NCBI GenBank assembly: GCA_026196105.1 | Contig: JAPHRK010000082.1 | Coordinates: forward strand, 1 to 38,812 | Direction of reading: 5' to 3' | DNA from: Rhodospirillales bacterium | GTDB taxonomy: Bacteria > Pseudomonadota > Alphaproteobacteria > Rhodospirillales > JAPHRK01 | DNA length: 38,812 nucleotides | Part shown: one piece after another, positions 6,544 to 12,465 of the stretch | How the letters are laid out: every line of letters starts with the position of its first letter | How positions within the stretch are numbered: position 1 is the first letter of the stretch | Program-made: the position numbers and the translations under genes | Notes under the pieces: model-generated | The model's input: the letters and a program-made list of their open reading frames with translations, nothing else | The model's database searches: none | What the model was told of the DNA's origin: nothing

Positions 6544-8700
6544 CTACGCTAGGTGGCTTTCTTCGTTAATCTCGTCTTCGATACCCAACAGAAGCCGGAT
6601 CGAAGGATTTTCTAATAATTCTGCCGTATATTTTTTGTCGCTATCTGTAGCGATGTTTGGGTTATCCATGACCCATTGGACAAATTCTGCATCGTTGCTA
6701 AAATGTGGACGTTCTGCGCTATTAGCTGCGATGGGAAACTTGGTCACATTACTTGCCTCATCTTCTTCATTTAACTTTTGGAACATGGCATCCGCAGCGG
6801 CCTCTTGTTCTTCTGTTAAATCGCTAAAGATGACTGGGCCAGAGTTTTTCTTTTTCCGTTTTGTTGTTGGTTTGTCAGTGGTGTTAAAGACCTGTTTAAC
6901 CACTTTAGCTTCAGGGTTTACGCTTTCTGTAGCAGTCGGCATCATCTCTGCAACTTCGCCGATCTCCATCTTGATCAAGGCTTTGGCTGCTTCTTTTTGC
7001 GCCTTCATCCAGCGACGACGATTGCGACCATGTTCTTGAGCAGCTTCAACGCTGTTAAAGCCTACAGCATGGATACAATCAGCAAATCCAAGGTATGAAT
7101 TATCAAGCTTATAAACATGAATGCCGCTGTGAAGGTCTTGAGGGTCAAACCGGACAACCAGTTTTTCTCCATGGTGGTTGCTCATAAATTCACCCCAGAA
7201 GCGATTTCCTAAAAGTTTCAATGCCCCATCTTGACGACTGGCTCGGATACCTTCTGCAGCCATCAACCAGAGCCGTTGTTGCTCAGGCAGGAGCTTGGTG
7301 ATTTTTGAAACTTTGTATGACTCTTCAAAAGCTTGATCGATAGAGCGGCCTTGGCAAACTTTTGAACGTCGCCCAAGACGTGAATTGTGTTCCTGAATGC
7401 CGTATTCAACAACCTCAATAAACTTATCTAAGGGGATGGCTTTAGAACCGTAATTTTCGGGTTTATTAAGAGGGTTATTACCGACCCAAGCTCCTGCAAA
7501 CCGAGGGTCTTTTGCAATAGCATCACAGAAATCACGAAACCCACGTTCAATAGGTTTTGATTGCCCTGAATAAGGCGTCGTCCAATGGACCTCGACACCT
7601 AAAGTGACAAGAATACCTGTTGGATCATCGTCTTTAATTTTATATCTGAAACGGTTAGGCACACCACCTGTCAGCCATTTATTAGCAGCTGCACGGGTGT
7701 TATCGATGGTTAAGCCTTCAGGGAGACCATAAGTCTCAATCATGTCGCCAATGGTTAACCGAAAAGCTTCTTTGTTTTCGCTTTTATCAAACCGCCAGGA
7801 CAGATACTTAGCGGAATAAACATCTTGTATTGCCATCATGCAGACACGGCCTATTTCACCGTCAGGCCACTTAACTGCCACATCCCATTTATGACCATCG
7901 CAGTTGACTTCCTGCAAGGCATGGAAACAGGTCTTGTCTCGTTCTTGCGGTGGGAACATCCCTTTAAGAGCTTGAACACCATACCGTCTCAGTTCTTGTA
8001 CAGTGGCAGGTATTTCCCGGTCCATGCGACGCTTTAGAGTGCGCTCAGGAGGAATAGTCCAACCTTGCTGTTCACCAATAGCCACTGTGTCACGATAGCA
8101 AGCTGTAAAAGATTTTCTTTCAGCTCTGAGGTAATTGGCTTTTAGAGCTTCCCAAGCATCTGGGCTACATTCAACAGTTTGTTGGCGCCCGGTATGGTGG
8201 GGAATGAGGTAAGGGAGCCAATCGGCACGGTCTTTGCCTTCAACAAGCTTAAACCAATTAAATATGGAAGATTTTCCAACCTTAAATTCTAGTGCCGCAT
8301 GAATAACTGCTGAGTTCTTTCTCATCCCGGCTTTTTCCATGGCGAGAACAGCTTCTAAGGCTTGCAATCGTTCACCAGCTTTTTTCTTTTTCTTGTCATT
8401 GAGCTGCTCATAATATCGCCAAGCTTCAGAACGGTTTAATTCAGCTTTTGAGGCTTTGATGGGTTCTACATTTTTGGAGGCAGCGTTTAAGGAAATTTGC
8501 GCCTGGGCAGATGCTGGGAACAATGAATAGTGATATTTCCATCCTTCCTTGGTTTTGACTGCAAGAGGGTTGTTGAAACGGTCTTTGGCAGTTCGCCAAT
8601 TTTCCGTGCGAGCCTTTTTAGTTATTCCTTGAACGCTTCCAGGAAGGTTTGGAATTTTAGCAGTAATCATTTCGGAGGCGGTAAACCATTCACCATTCAT
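6544..8700 (-). CDS. A: MuA-like DDE transposase
   Basis: A 718-residue transposase. Residues 1-70 form the Mu-type winged DNA-binding domain (GEWFTASEMI...NLPGSVQGITKKA...WKYHYSLFP) that in Mu binds the internal enhancer. Residues 90-240 fit the end-binding subdomains. The catalytic RNase H-like core has Asp268 (NCDGH), Asp333 (TIDNTRAA) and Glu385 (KPIERGFRD), nearly the spacing of Mu A (269, 336, 392). A beta-barrel and a basic C-terminal region follow; the last part should contact MuB and ClpX in the Mu model. It catalyses strand transfer for integration and replicative transposition. It overlaps the upstream gene by 4 nt and appears intact. Confidence 0.95.
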   Translation of the reverse strand: MNGEWFTASEMITAKIPNLPGSVQGITKKARTENWRTAKDRFNNPLAVKTKEGWKYHYSLFPASAQAQISLNAASKNVEPIKASKAELNRSEAWRYYEQLNDKKKKKAGERLQALEAVLAMEKAGMRKNSAVIHAALEFKVGKSSIFNWFKLVEGKDRADWLPYLIPHHTGRQQTVECSPDAWEALKANYLRAERKSFTACYRDTVAIGEQQGWTIPPERTLKRRMDREIPATVQELRRYGVQALKGMFPPQERDKTCFHALQEVNCDGHKWDVAVKWPDGEIGRVCMMAIQDVYSAKYLSWRFDKSENKEAFRLTIGDMIETYGLPEGLTIDNTRAAANKWLTGGVPNRFRYKIKDDDPTGILVTLGVEVHWTTPYSGQSKPIERGFRDFCDAIAKDPRFAGAWVGNNPLNKPENYGSKAIPLDKFIEVVEYGIQEHNSRLGRRSKVCQGRSIDQAFEESYKVSKITKLLPEQQRLWLMAAEGIRASRQDGALKLLGNRFWGEFMSNHHGEKLVVRFDPQDLHSGIHVYKLDNSYLGFADCIHAVGFNSVEAAQEHGRNRRRWMKAQKEAAKALIKMEIGEVAEMMPTATESVNPEAKVVKQVFNTTDKPTTKRKKKNSGPVIFSDLTEEQEAAADAMFQKLNEEDEASNVTKFPIAANSAERPHFSNDAEFVQWVMDNPNIATDSDKKYTAELLENPSIRLLLGIEDEINEESHLA

Positions 8701-9179
8701 TTGCGGCGACCCTTTCTCAGAGCGCTAAGATCGCTCCGCATTTCTTCAATTTTTTCTGCAAGGATTGCTTCTTCAACTGCACACTCAAATCGCTTGGGAA
8801 TAACCGCTAAACCAACTTCAGCTGCCATTAAACTCAGCAATCGATAATCGTCGGTTGCGTACATCAGGGCTAAGGCTCTAACCACGCTTATTTTATGGGT
8901 CTCACTGGACTCTGAGGAGTAACGGTCAAGGATGTCTTTAGAAACATCTTCGCCTAGATAAGCCGCCATTTCAGTAGCAACTTCTTTACGATCTAAAGGC
9001 TGTTTTTCACGTTTTTTAGTATCACTTAGTGTCTTTGAAACTGCTTTACTAACTTTTGATCCCAGATTTGCAGCCCGAACATCTTCTTCTTTAAAGTGCG
9101 CTACTTTTGGAACTTTTGGCGTCCATGATAGTAGGTCAAGAGTTTTGTTGTCGTGCCTGGCTTTTCCTTTGGCCCCCAT
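8697..9179 (-). CDS. Phage protein of unknown function preceding the transposase gene
   Basis: A 160-residue hydrophilic protein. The N-terminal third is basic and probably disordered (MGAKGKARHDNKTLDLLSW). A helical part follows, containing EVATEMAAYLGEDVSKDIL, then an Ala/Leu-rich helix (SVVRALALMYATDDYRLLSL) and a basic end (LRKGRRK). It lies 6 nt from the ParB-like gene and overlaps the transposase gene by 4 nt, so it is probably co-translated with transposition functions. No family recognised. Confidence 0.65.
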   Translation of the reverse strand: MGAKGKARHDNKTLDLLSWTPKVPKVAHFKEEDVRAANLGSKVSKAVSKTLSDTKKREKQPLDRKEVATEMAAYLGEDVSKDILDRYSSESSETHKISVVRALALMYATDDYRLLSLMAAEVGLAVIPKRFECAVEEAILAEKIEEMRSDLSALRKGRRK

Positions 9180-9185
9180 AATTAC

Positions 9186-10055
9186 TTACTCCTCAGCCAG
9201 TTGAGGCCACTCATGTTTTATAGCCCCATCTTTGATTAGAAATTGAATAAACTGCTCTTTGGTTCCAGCATTTGCACGGCTCCAGGAATCCACCAATTTC
9301 TCATAGATTTTTTCCTCAGGTGTCTTGATGCGTTCCACTTTGCCATCAATCACCTTCACCGCCGCTGCCACCGATGGGGCCGGATTATCATTGGCAAATA
9401 CCATGTCGAGAACTTGGGATTGCTTTTCAGGTCCATGTTGGGCGAGATCAAGCAGGTTTTTTTGTTTGAGAGCAAACTCAGTTCCAGCAATCCTGGCCTG
9501 AGTCTCAGGGGAAAGGTTTTTAGCGATCATGACAGATCGGCGTATGGAGCGTTCATTCAAACCTGTTTTATTCGCCGCATCCTGGCTAAAGGACAAAATG
9601 TCCGTTAGCTGGCTTTTTCCTCCAGTATGTTGGTTTCCTTTGTTCCCGCCCCTCTTTGTCTCAGGGTGCAAAGCTTCATAAATTTCTTTCCGCTTCAGAA
9701 GGGATACGGCTTTATCAAGAGGGTTCAATTCATGGCGAAAAAGGTTCTCATCTATCTTTATGAGCAAACGCGCATTTCTTGCCCGTTCATTGTTACCTAC
9801 TAGTGTCGTCTTTTGAATAGCTGGGATATCAAAGCGGTTTAAAAGACAATAGGCATCAGCCCTGTGATCTCCAGCTAAGAGCCACCGTTTTCCATCTTTT
9901 CTTTTCTGAGAGACTATAATTGGGGTGTTCAAATCCCCTTCAGGGCCACATTGATCAATGATTGAAGCTGCTATGGACTTTACCCAATCTGGGTCAATAG
10001 CCCTCAAACGTTCTGATCGATCAAGCTCAGACAAAGAAACTCGAATTATACCCAT
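9186..10055 (-). CDS. ParB-like nuclease/CTPase-fold protein
   Basis: About 289 residues from ATG 10055. That start is preferred to GTG 10061 because AGGTGG lies seven bases before the ATG and touches the GTG. The N-terminal 110 residues match the ParB/Srx fold. A promoter-proximal strand (IIRVSLSELDRSERLRAID) is followed by GDHRADAY at about residue 62, the position of the GERRxRA box of true ParB proteins, then ENLFRHELNPLDKAVSL. A middle HTH-like region (LNERSIRRSVMIAKNLSPE) follows. GDHR instead of GERR means classical CTP-dependent sliding cannot be assumed. The gene lies between ner and A, where Mu has none. It may bind phage DNA to help transposition or control. Confidence 0.75.
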   Translation of the reverse strand: MGIIRVSLSELDRSERLRAIDPDWVKSIAASIIDQCGPEGDLNTPIIVSQKRKDGKRWLLAGDHRADAYCLLNRFDIPAIQKTTLVGNNERARNARLLIKIDENLFRHELNPLDKAVSLLKRKEIYEALHPETKRGGNKGNQHTGGKSQLTDILSFSQDAANKTGLNERSIRRSVMIAKNLSPETQARIAGTEFALKQKNLLDLAQHGPEKQSQVLDMVFANDNPAPSVAAAVKVIDGKVERIKTPEEKIYEKLVDSWSRANAGTKEQFIQFLIKDGAIKHEWPQLAEE

Positions 10056-10057
10056 GT

Positions 10058-10345
10058 TCACGCCACCTTGCTTTTTTCACAGTGACGAGAGCCTTTTGAC
10101 GCGATAGTATTCTGACCGATGGAACGAGTCCCATCAGGATTGTAACGAGCTGGCCATATCCTGAAGGGGTTGATGTTTAAGTGGTCTGCTATCGCTTTCT
10201 CTCCAGCAGGAGAGACATGATAAAGGATCGCCATTCGACAGGCGCTTTCAGATAATCCATTCTGGAGAGCTAGGTCGGTTAAGGAAATTCCGGTTTTGCG
10301 GACTTTCGCTTTGATGTCTTCGGGGTGCCAACCTTTTCGCGCCAT
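10058..10345 (-). CDS. ner: Ner/Nlp-like early-transcription repressor
   Basis: A 95-residue DNA-binding protein close to Mu Ner throughout. It has the N-terminal GWHPEDIKAKVRKTGISL helix, the helix-turn-helix LTDLALQNGLSESACRMAI, and the C-terminal block GEKAIADHLNINPFRIWPARY that in Mu reads GEQIIANAL...IWPSRY. Ner turns down both the early and the repressor promoter after infection starts. It is the first gene of the leftward early operon, with AAAGGAA before its ATG, and its stop codon lies just before the chosen start of the ParB-like gene. A 20-residue C-terminal extension beyond Mu Ner is present. Confidence 0.9.
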   Translation of the reverse strand: MARKGWHPEDIKAKVRKTGISLTDLALQNGLSESACRMAILYHVSPAGEKAIADHLNINPFRIWPARYNPDGTRSIGQNTIASKGSRHCEKSKVA

Positions 10346-10361
10346 CTTTTATTCCTTTTTT

Positions 10362-10384
10362 AACCGGGTGCAATCCGGTTTTTT
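10362..10384. terminator. Inverted repeat with T-run in the ner leader
   Basis: AACCGG (10362-10367), a 7-nt loop, then CCGGTT (10375-10380) and further Ts. On the plus strand this has the form of a short intrinsic terminator. On the minus strand it would be a hairpin in the ner mRNA leader just ahead of its ribosome site. A role in blocking rightward read-through or in controlling ner translation is inference. Confidence 0.4.
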
Positions 10385-10412
10385 AAGGGTGTTCAAATTT
10401 ACGTTCGTAAAG

Positions 10413-10441
10413 AACATAGTCGCATATATGCGTGGATACAA
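10413..10441 (-). promoter_or_regulatory. Predicted early promoter of the ner-A-B operon
   Basis: On the minus strand a -35 box TTGTAT (10441-10436) and a -10 box TATGTT (10418-10413) are separated by exactly 17 bases. Transcription would begin near 10406, giving a leader of about 60 nt before ner. The spacer contains a perfect palindrome, so a bound repressor would block the promoter. Confidence 0.55.
10421..10432. promoter_or_regulatory. Candidate operator: 12-bp perfect palindrome
   Basis: CGCATATATGCG is a perfect dyad inside the 17-bp spacer of the predicted early promoter. A related half-matching sequence, TGCGTATATAC, lies at 10481-10491 over the -10 box of the repressor promoter. Shared sequence at both promoters is what one expects for a phage repressor or Ner. 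Which protein binds is not shown. A second dyad, GTTC-5-GAAC (10403-10415), overlaps the early -10 region. Confidence 0.5.
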
Positions 10442-10463
10442 GAATAAATTCTAGTTTCATGCA

Positions 10464-10492
10464 TTTTTAACTATTGTTTTTGCGTATATACT
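10464..10492 (+). promoter_or_regulatory. Predicted promoter of repressor gene c
   Basis: TATACT at 10487-10492 is a good -10 box about 22 bases before the c start codon. The -35 region is AT-rich and weak (TTTTTA, 17 bases upstream), consistent with a regulated promoter. The -10 box overlaps GTATATAC (10484-10491), related to the palindrome in the opposing early promoter, so both divergent promoters could be controlled by the same protein. Confidence 0.45.
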
Positions 10493-10513
10493 GAATAGAG
10501 TGTTGTTGTTATT

Positions 10514-11044
10514 ATGAAAACACGGGATGAAACTGCGCATTTCGTCGATGAAACCTCAGTTTCAGGTATTGCACCTGGATTTGAAACTAGACTAAGTGCG
10601 GTTTGCTCAGATGTCGGCACTAAGAAAAAAGCGGCAGAAGTGGCGGGTATCTCTGAGGACTCTTTGCACCGCTATATTCGGGGTGAGACCAAGGTCTCTC
10701 TTGATCCTATGGCAAAGTTATGTGCTTACACCGGGAAGACTTTGGATTGGCTTGTAACAGGTAAAGCTCCCACACTCTTGGGAGAAAACTTGGATGGGAG
10801 CATTCTTCCACCCGACCCCAAGACCAATCAGATAGACCCTGACCTCTTCGCCAAAGTCGTGGGCCAGGTTGAGCAATTTCAAATAAAGAACAAGATTGAT
10901 GTCGACCCATTAAAAAAGGGAGAATTAATCCTAGCAGTCTATTTTTTGACAGCAAATACAATGCATTATGGTGGTGATTATACTGAAACCCTTGCGAAAA
11001 TAGAAGCTGACATGGGCAGGATAATCCGCCTTGCTACCAACTAA
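10514..11044 (+). CDS. c: Prophage repressor (Mu c-like position), XRE family
   Basis: A 176-residue protein divergent from ner, the position of the lysogeny repressor c in Mu. Residues 22-82 form an XRE helix-turn-helix (KKKAAEVAGISEDSLHRYIRGE, then LDPMAKLCAYTGKTLDWLVTG). Residues 90-115 look like a flexible linker and the C-terminal 60 residues are helical, probably for oligomerisation. No Ser-Lys peptidase dyad is evident, so LexA-type self-cleavage is unlikely. The family differs from Mu c (MerR-like winged fold) and is closer to repressors seen in other transposable phages. It should silence the early operon through the dyads at 10403-10491. Confidence 0.8.
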   Translation: MKTRDETAHFVDETSVSGIAPGFETRLSAVCSDVGTKKKAAEVAGISEDSLHRYIRGETKVSLDPMAKLCAYTGKTLDWLVTGKAPTLLGENLDGSILPPDPKTNQIDPDLFAKVVGQVEQFQIKNKIDVDPLKKGELILAVYFLTANTMHYGGDYTETLAKIEADMGRIIRLATN

Positions 11045-11057
11045 TCACAACATCTAG

Positions 11058-11075
11058 TACATACTTTGGTATGTA
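11058..11075. promoter_or_regulatory. Inverted repeat between c and the cargo promoter
   Basis: TACATAC, a TTTG loop, and GTATGTA form a perfect 7-bp dyad starting 13 bases after the c stop codon. It ends directly against the predicted cargo -35 box. It could be an operator for the cargo promoter or a weak end-of-gene hairpin. No long T-run follows, which favours the operator reading. Confidence 0.4.
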
Positions 11076-11104
11076 TTTACAACTGTGCGCGAATACCTTA
11101 AAAG
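11076..11104 (+). promoter_or_regulatory. Predicted promoter of the cargo cassette
   Basis: TTTACA (11076-11081, five of six consensus bases) and TAAAAG (11099-11104, four of six) are 17 bases apart. Transcription would start near 11111, right at the edge of the GC-rich structured segment. This gives the cargo genes their own promoter, independent of the early operon. Confidence 0.4.
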
Positions 11105-11110
11105 TAGTGG

Positions 11111-11219
11111 GGGAGGATAGGGGCTACTACCCTCCGTTCCGGACAAAACGGCTGTCCTTATCGTGATTCCACGCCCACTCTCCCCGCGGGGAGTCCGGTG
11201 TTGAGGTAGGGGGTAGCCA
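11111..11219 (+). ncRNA. Candidate structured leader RNA of the cargo cassette
   Basis: A GC-rich island among AT-rich flanks with nested complementary segments. GGCTAC (11123-11128) pairs with GTAGCC (11213-11218). TACC (11129-11132) pairs with GGTA (11205-11208). CCGGAC (11140-11145) pairs with GTCCGG (11193-11198). Inner hairpins are CGTG-ATTC-CACG (11162-11173) and the palindrome CTCCCCGCGGGGAG (11180-11193). The outer strand contains the purine-rich GAGGTAGGGGG (11203-11213), the likely ribosome site of the gene starting at 11220. The fold would therefore hide the start signal. It matches no RNA family I recognise. The strand is inferred from the downstream gene. Confidence 0.45.
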
Positions 11220-11522
11220 GTGTTTAGTAATGAACAAAAAGCATATTCTTCAGTTAAAGAAATACTAGAAGACACAAAGTCAAAAAAAATCATAAGTATT
11301 AATCAAGTCCTAATAGTTTTAAGTATTGTATTATTAATCGCTATTGGTGCTTTTTCTTTTCAAATCGTGTCTTGTGGAAAAAAACATGGGGAAGAACATG
11401 TTAAAAATCAAGTAACTGCTTATGAACAAAAGATGAATTCTTATAGGAAGCCTAAAAATGACAAAGAAAGAAAGAATCTGGACCGCAGTAGGACTTTGTA
11501 TTCTTTGTTTAGTGGTAATTAA
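11220..11522 (+). CDS. Small single-pass membrane protein, prophage cargo
   Basis: A 100-residue protein from GTG 11220. Residues 1-27 are charged and cytoplasmic-like. Residues 28-50 form one strong membrane helix (VLIVLSIVLLIAIGAFSF). The rest is highly charged and Lys-rich (DKERKNLDRSRTL). It is the most AT-rich coding stretch of the prophage end. It lies outside c, between the repressor and the phage terminus, where accessory (moron) genes are often carried. The last 65 nt overlap the next gene in another frame. A role in host-surface change or superinfection exclusion is plausible from position and topology only. Confidence 0.55.
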   Translation: MFSNEQKAYSSVKEILEDTKSKKIISINQVLIVLSIVLLIAIGAFSFQIVSCGKKHGEEHVKNQVTAYEQKMNSYRKPKNDKERKNLDRSRTLYSLFSGN

Positions 11523-11835
11523 AGTTCTTCCGACCGGCTCCCCCCAGCCAGAGCCTACTGCATTGTCCCTTGAGACAGCCGCCTGGCTTACGGATTACTA
11601 TGATAAAACCCCAGTTGGTGGTGGCTGGCATGTTTCCAGCGTCACAGCTAAAGGCGAAGCCGCAATCATCAACCTTTCCGTCCCTAAAGGTATTGAATTT
11701 TATGATATCGATTTTGGGGGGATCGTTTGCCCCAACAAACTAGAGGACGTATGGAAAAAAGTGGACGACGGTAAATCTATCGAACTAAAAATCTCAGAAA
11801 GCGGCGGTAGTAAATCCCAAAAAGTGAAATGCTAG
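11458..11835 (+). CDS. Membrane-anchored protein of unknown function, prophage cargo
   Basis: A 125-residue protein: a short basic start, one membrane helix at residues 8-25 (WTAVGLCILCLVVIKVL), then a soluble domain, presumably periplasmic, with alternating strands (GWHVSSVTAKGEAAIINLSV). Two cysteines in the domain, one in IVCPNK and one as the last residue, could form a disulfide. The ATG lies inside the upstream gene, which is in a different frame, with a 65-nt overlap. Base use is more balanced than in the upstream gene, hinting at separate origin. No family recognised. It ends 180 nt before the phage terminus. Confidence 0.6.
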   Translation: MTKKERIWTAVGLCILCLVVIKVLPTGSPQPEPTALSLETAAWLTDYYDKTPVGGGWHVSSVTAKGEAAIINLSVPKGIEFYDIDFGGIVCPNKLEDVWKKVDDGKSIELKISESGGSKSQKVKC

Positions 11836-11839
11836 AAAA

Positions 11840-12015
11840 TTACTCCAAAATCAAATGACGAAAACTTCTTTTGCCCTATGCAGTCCAAAAACAAAATAAA
11901 AGCGCAAATTTTTTTTGAGCTACCTTTAAAACCCCTTTAAAACTGCGGATGTCCCGTTATATCCTCCAATATCCCGGATAGTCCCGGTTACTCCAATATC
12001 TAATGACGGGTTACA
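11840..12015 (-). repeat. Phage left end with L1/L2/L3-like transposase sites
   Basis: Counting inward from 12015, whose phage strand begins TGTAAC, three related motifs occur on the plus strand. They are CTCCAATATCTAATGACG (11991-12008), a weaker copy beginning GTCCAAAAACAAAA (11883-11900), and CTCCAAAATCAAATGACG (11843-11860). Their distances from the end are about 8-25, 116-133 and 156-173 bp, close to Mu L1, L2 and L3 (6-27, 111-132, 151-172). A further partial copy, CTCCAATATC, lies at 11964-11973 within a 25/27-bp direct repeat (11947-11973 and 11976-12000). A 5-bp target duplication would be ACCAT (12016-12020), but the other end is not visible. Confidence 0.7.
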
Positions 12016-12465
12016 ACCATCCTGCAGTTCGTGAGAAAGCGACTATAGGAGCTTTCGAAAGACGTTGTGACAAGCAACAGCCCGAGAGTTTCTCCAAGGA
12101 TAAAAAGTAACCCCAAGGCTGGTTTTTACTATTCCGTCTTCGACAATGGTTTCCGTTGTATGGACTTTCTGATTTTCTCAACGAAACTGGGATGGGAGCC
12201 TGGCTTTAATAATAAAAAGAAAAATCTTGTTAGGTCGTGCTTGGAAGGCGATAGCCATAGCAAAGTGTCGATGATCCAAAGCTTGCTTAGTGCTGAGGAC
12301 TGTTTATTTTAGCACATGTTCTCCAAAAGTATTGATGTCAATTCACGGGGCTATGCAATAGGTGGACAGAATAATGTTACAGAACGAATATCAATTGACG
12401 CAACCAATTATCAAGCCCATGTCTTTTGAAGAGACATAGATAAAATTCAACTCCGGAACCAAGCC
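12016..12465. other. Host junction and 450-nt spacer, no secure gene
   Basis: Chromosomal DNA next to the prophage end. A GTG-started frame of 81 codons (12067-12312) and an ATG frame of 37 codons (12316-12429) are open. Neither has a recognisable family or a good ribosome site, and the first could be a remnant of a gene interrupted by the insertion. The promoter and leader of the cyclase gene at 12466 should lie in the right part, but no clear -35/-10 pair stands out. Confidence 0.4.

Larger units (their letters stand above)
1..12015 (-). mobile_element. Mu-like transposable prophage, left (early) part
   Basis: A contiguous block of early genes in the order known from phage Mu (c, ner, A, B, gam, gemA) reads leftward from a terminus near 12015. 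Homologies are clear for Ner, MuA (with DDE residues), MuB, Gam and GemA. The terminus carries transposase-site-like repeats and ends in CA on the plus strand, as expected for a Mu-type end starting TG on the phage strand. Extra genes relative to Mu are a ParB-like protein, small unknowns, a methyltransferase, ASCH and DUF5131 proteins, and a cargo cassette outside c. Late genes and the right end are not in the window, so completeness cannot be judged. Nothing in the visible early genes looks broken. Confidence 0.9.

Noticed and set aside
11111-11219. Possible retron-type RNA
   Set aside because: The fold resembles a structured non-coding RNA, but no reverse-transcriptase gene is nearby; both downstream genes are small membrane proteins.
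11054-11293. A 79-codon minus-strand frame across the structured leader
   Set aside because: Its sequence is Pro/Ser/Arg-rich without a ribosome site, and it is better explained by the GC-rich palindromic segment on which it lies.
12067-12312. Gene of 81 codons next to the prophage junction
   Set aside because: GTG start without a clear ribosome site and no recognisable family; kept only as part of the spacer description, perhaps a remnant.
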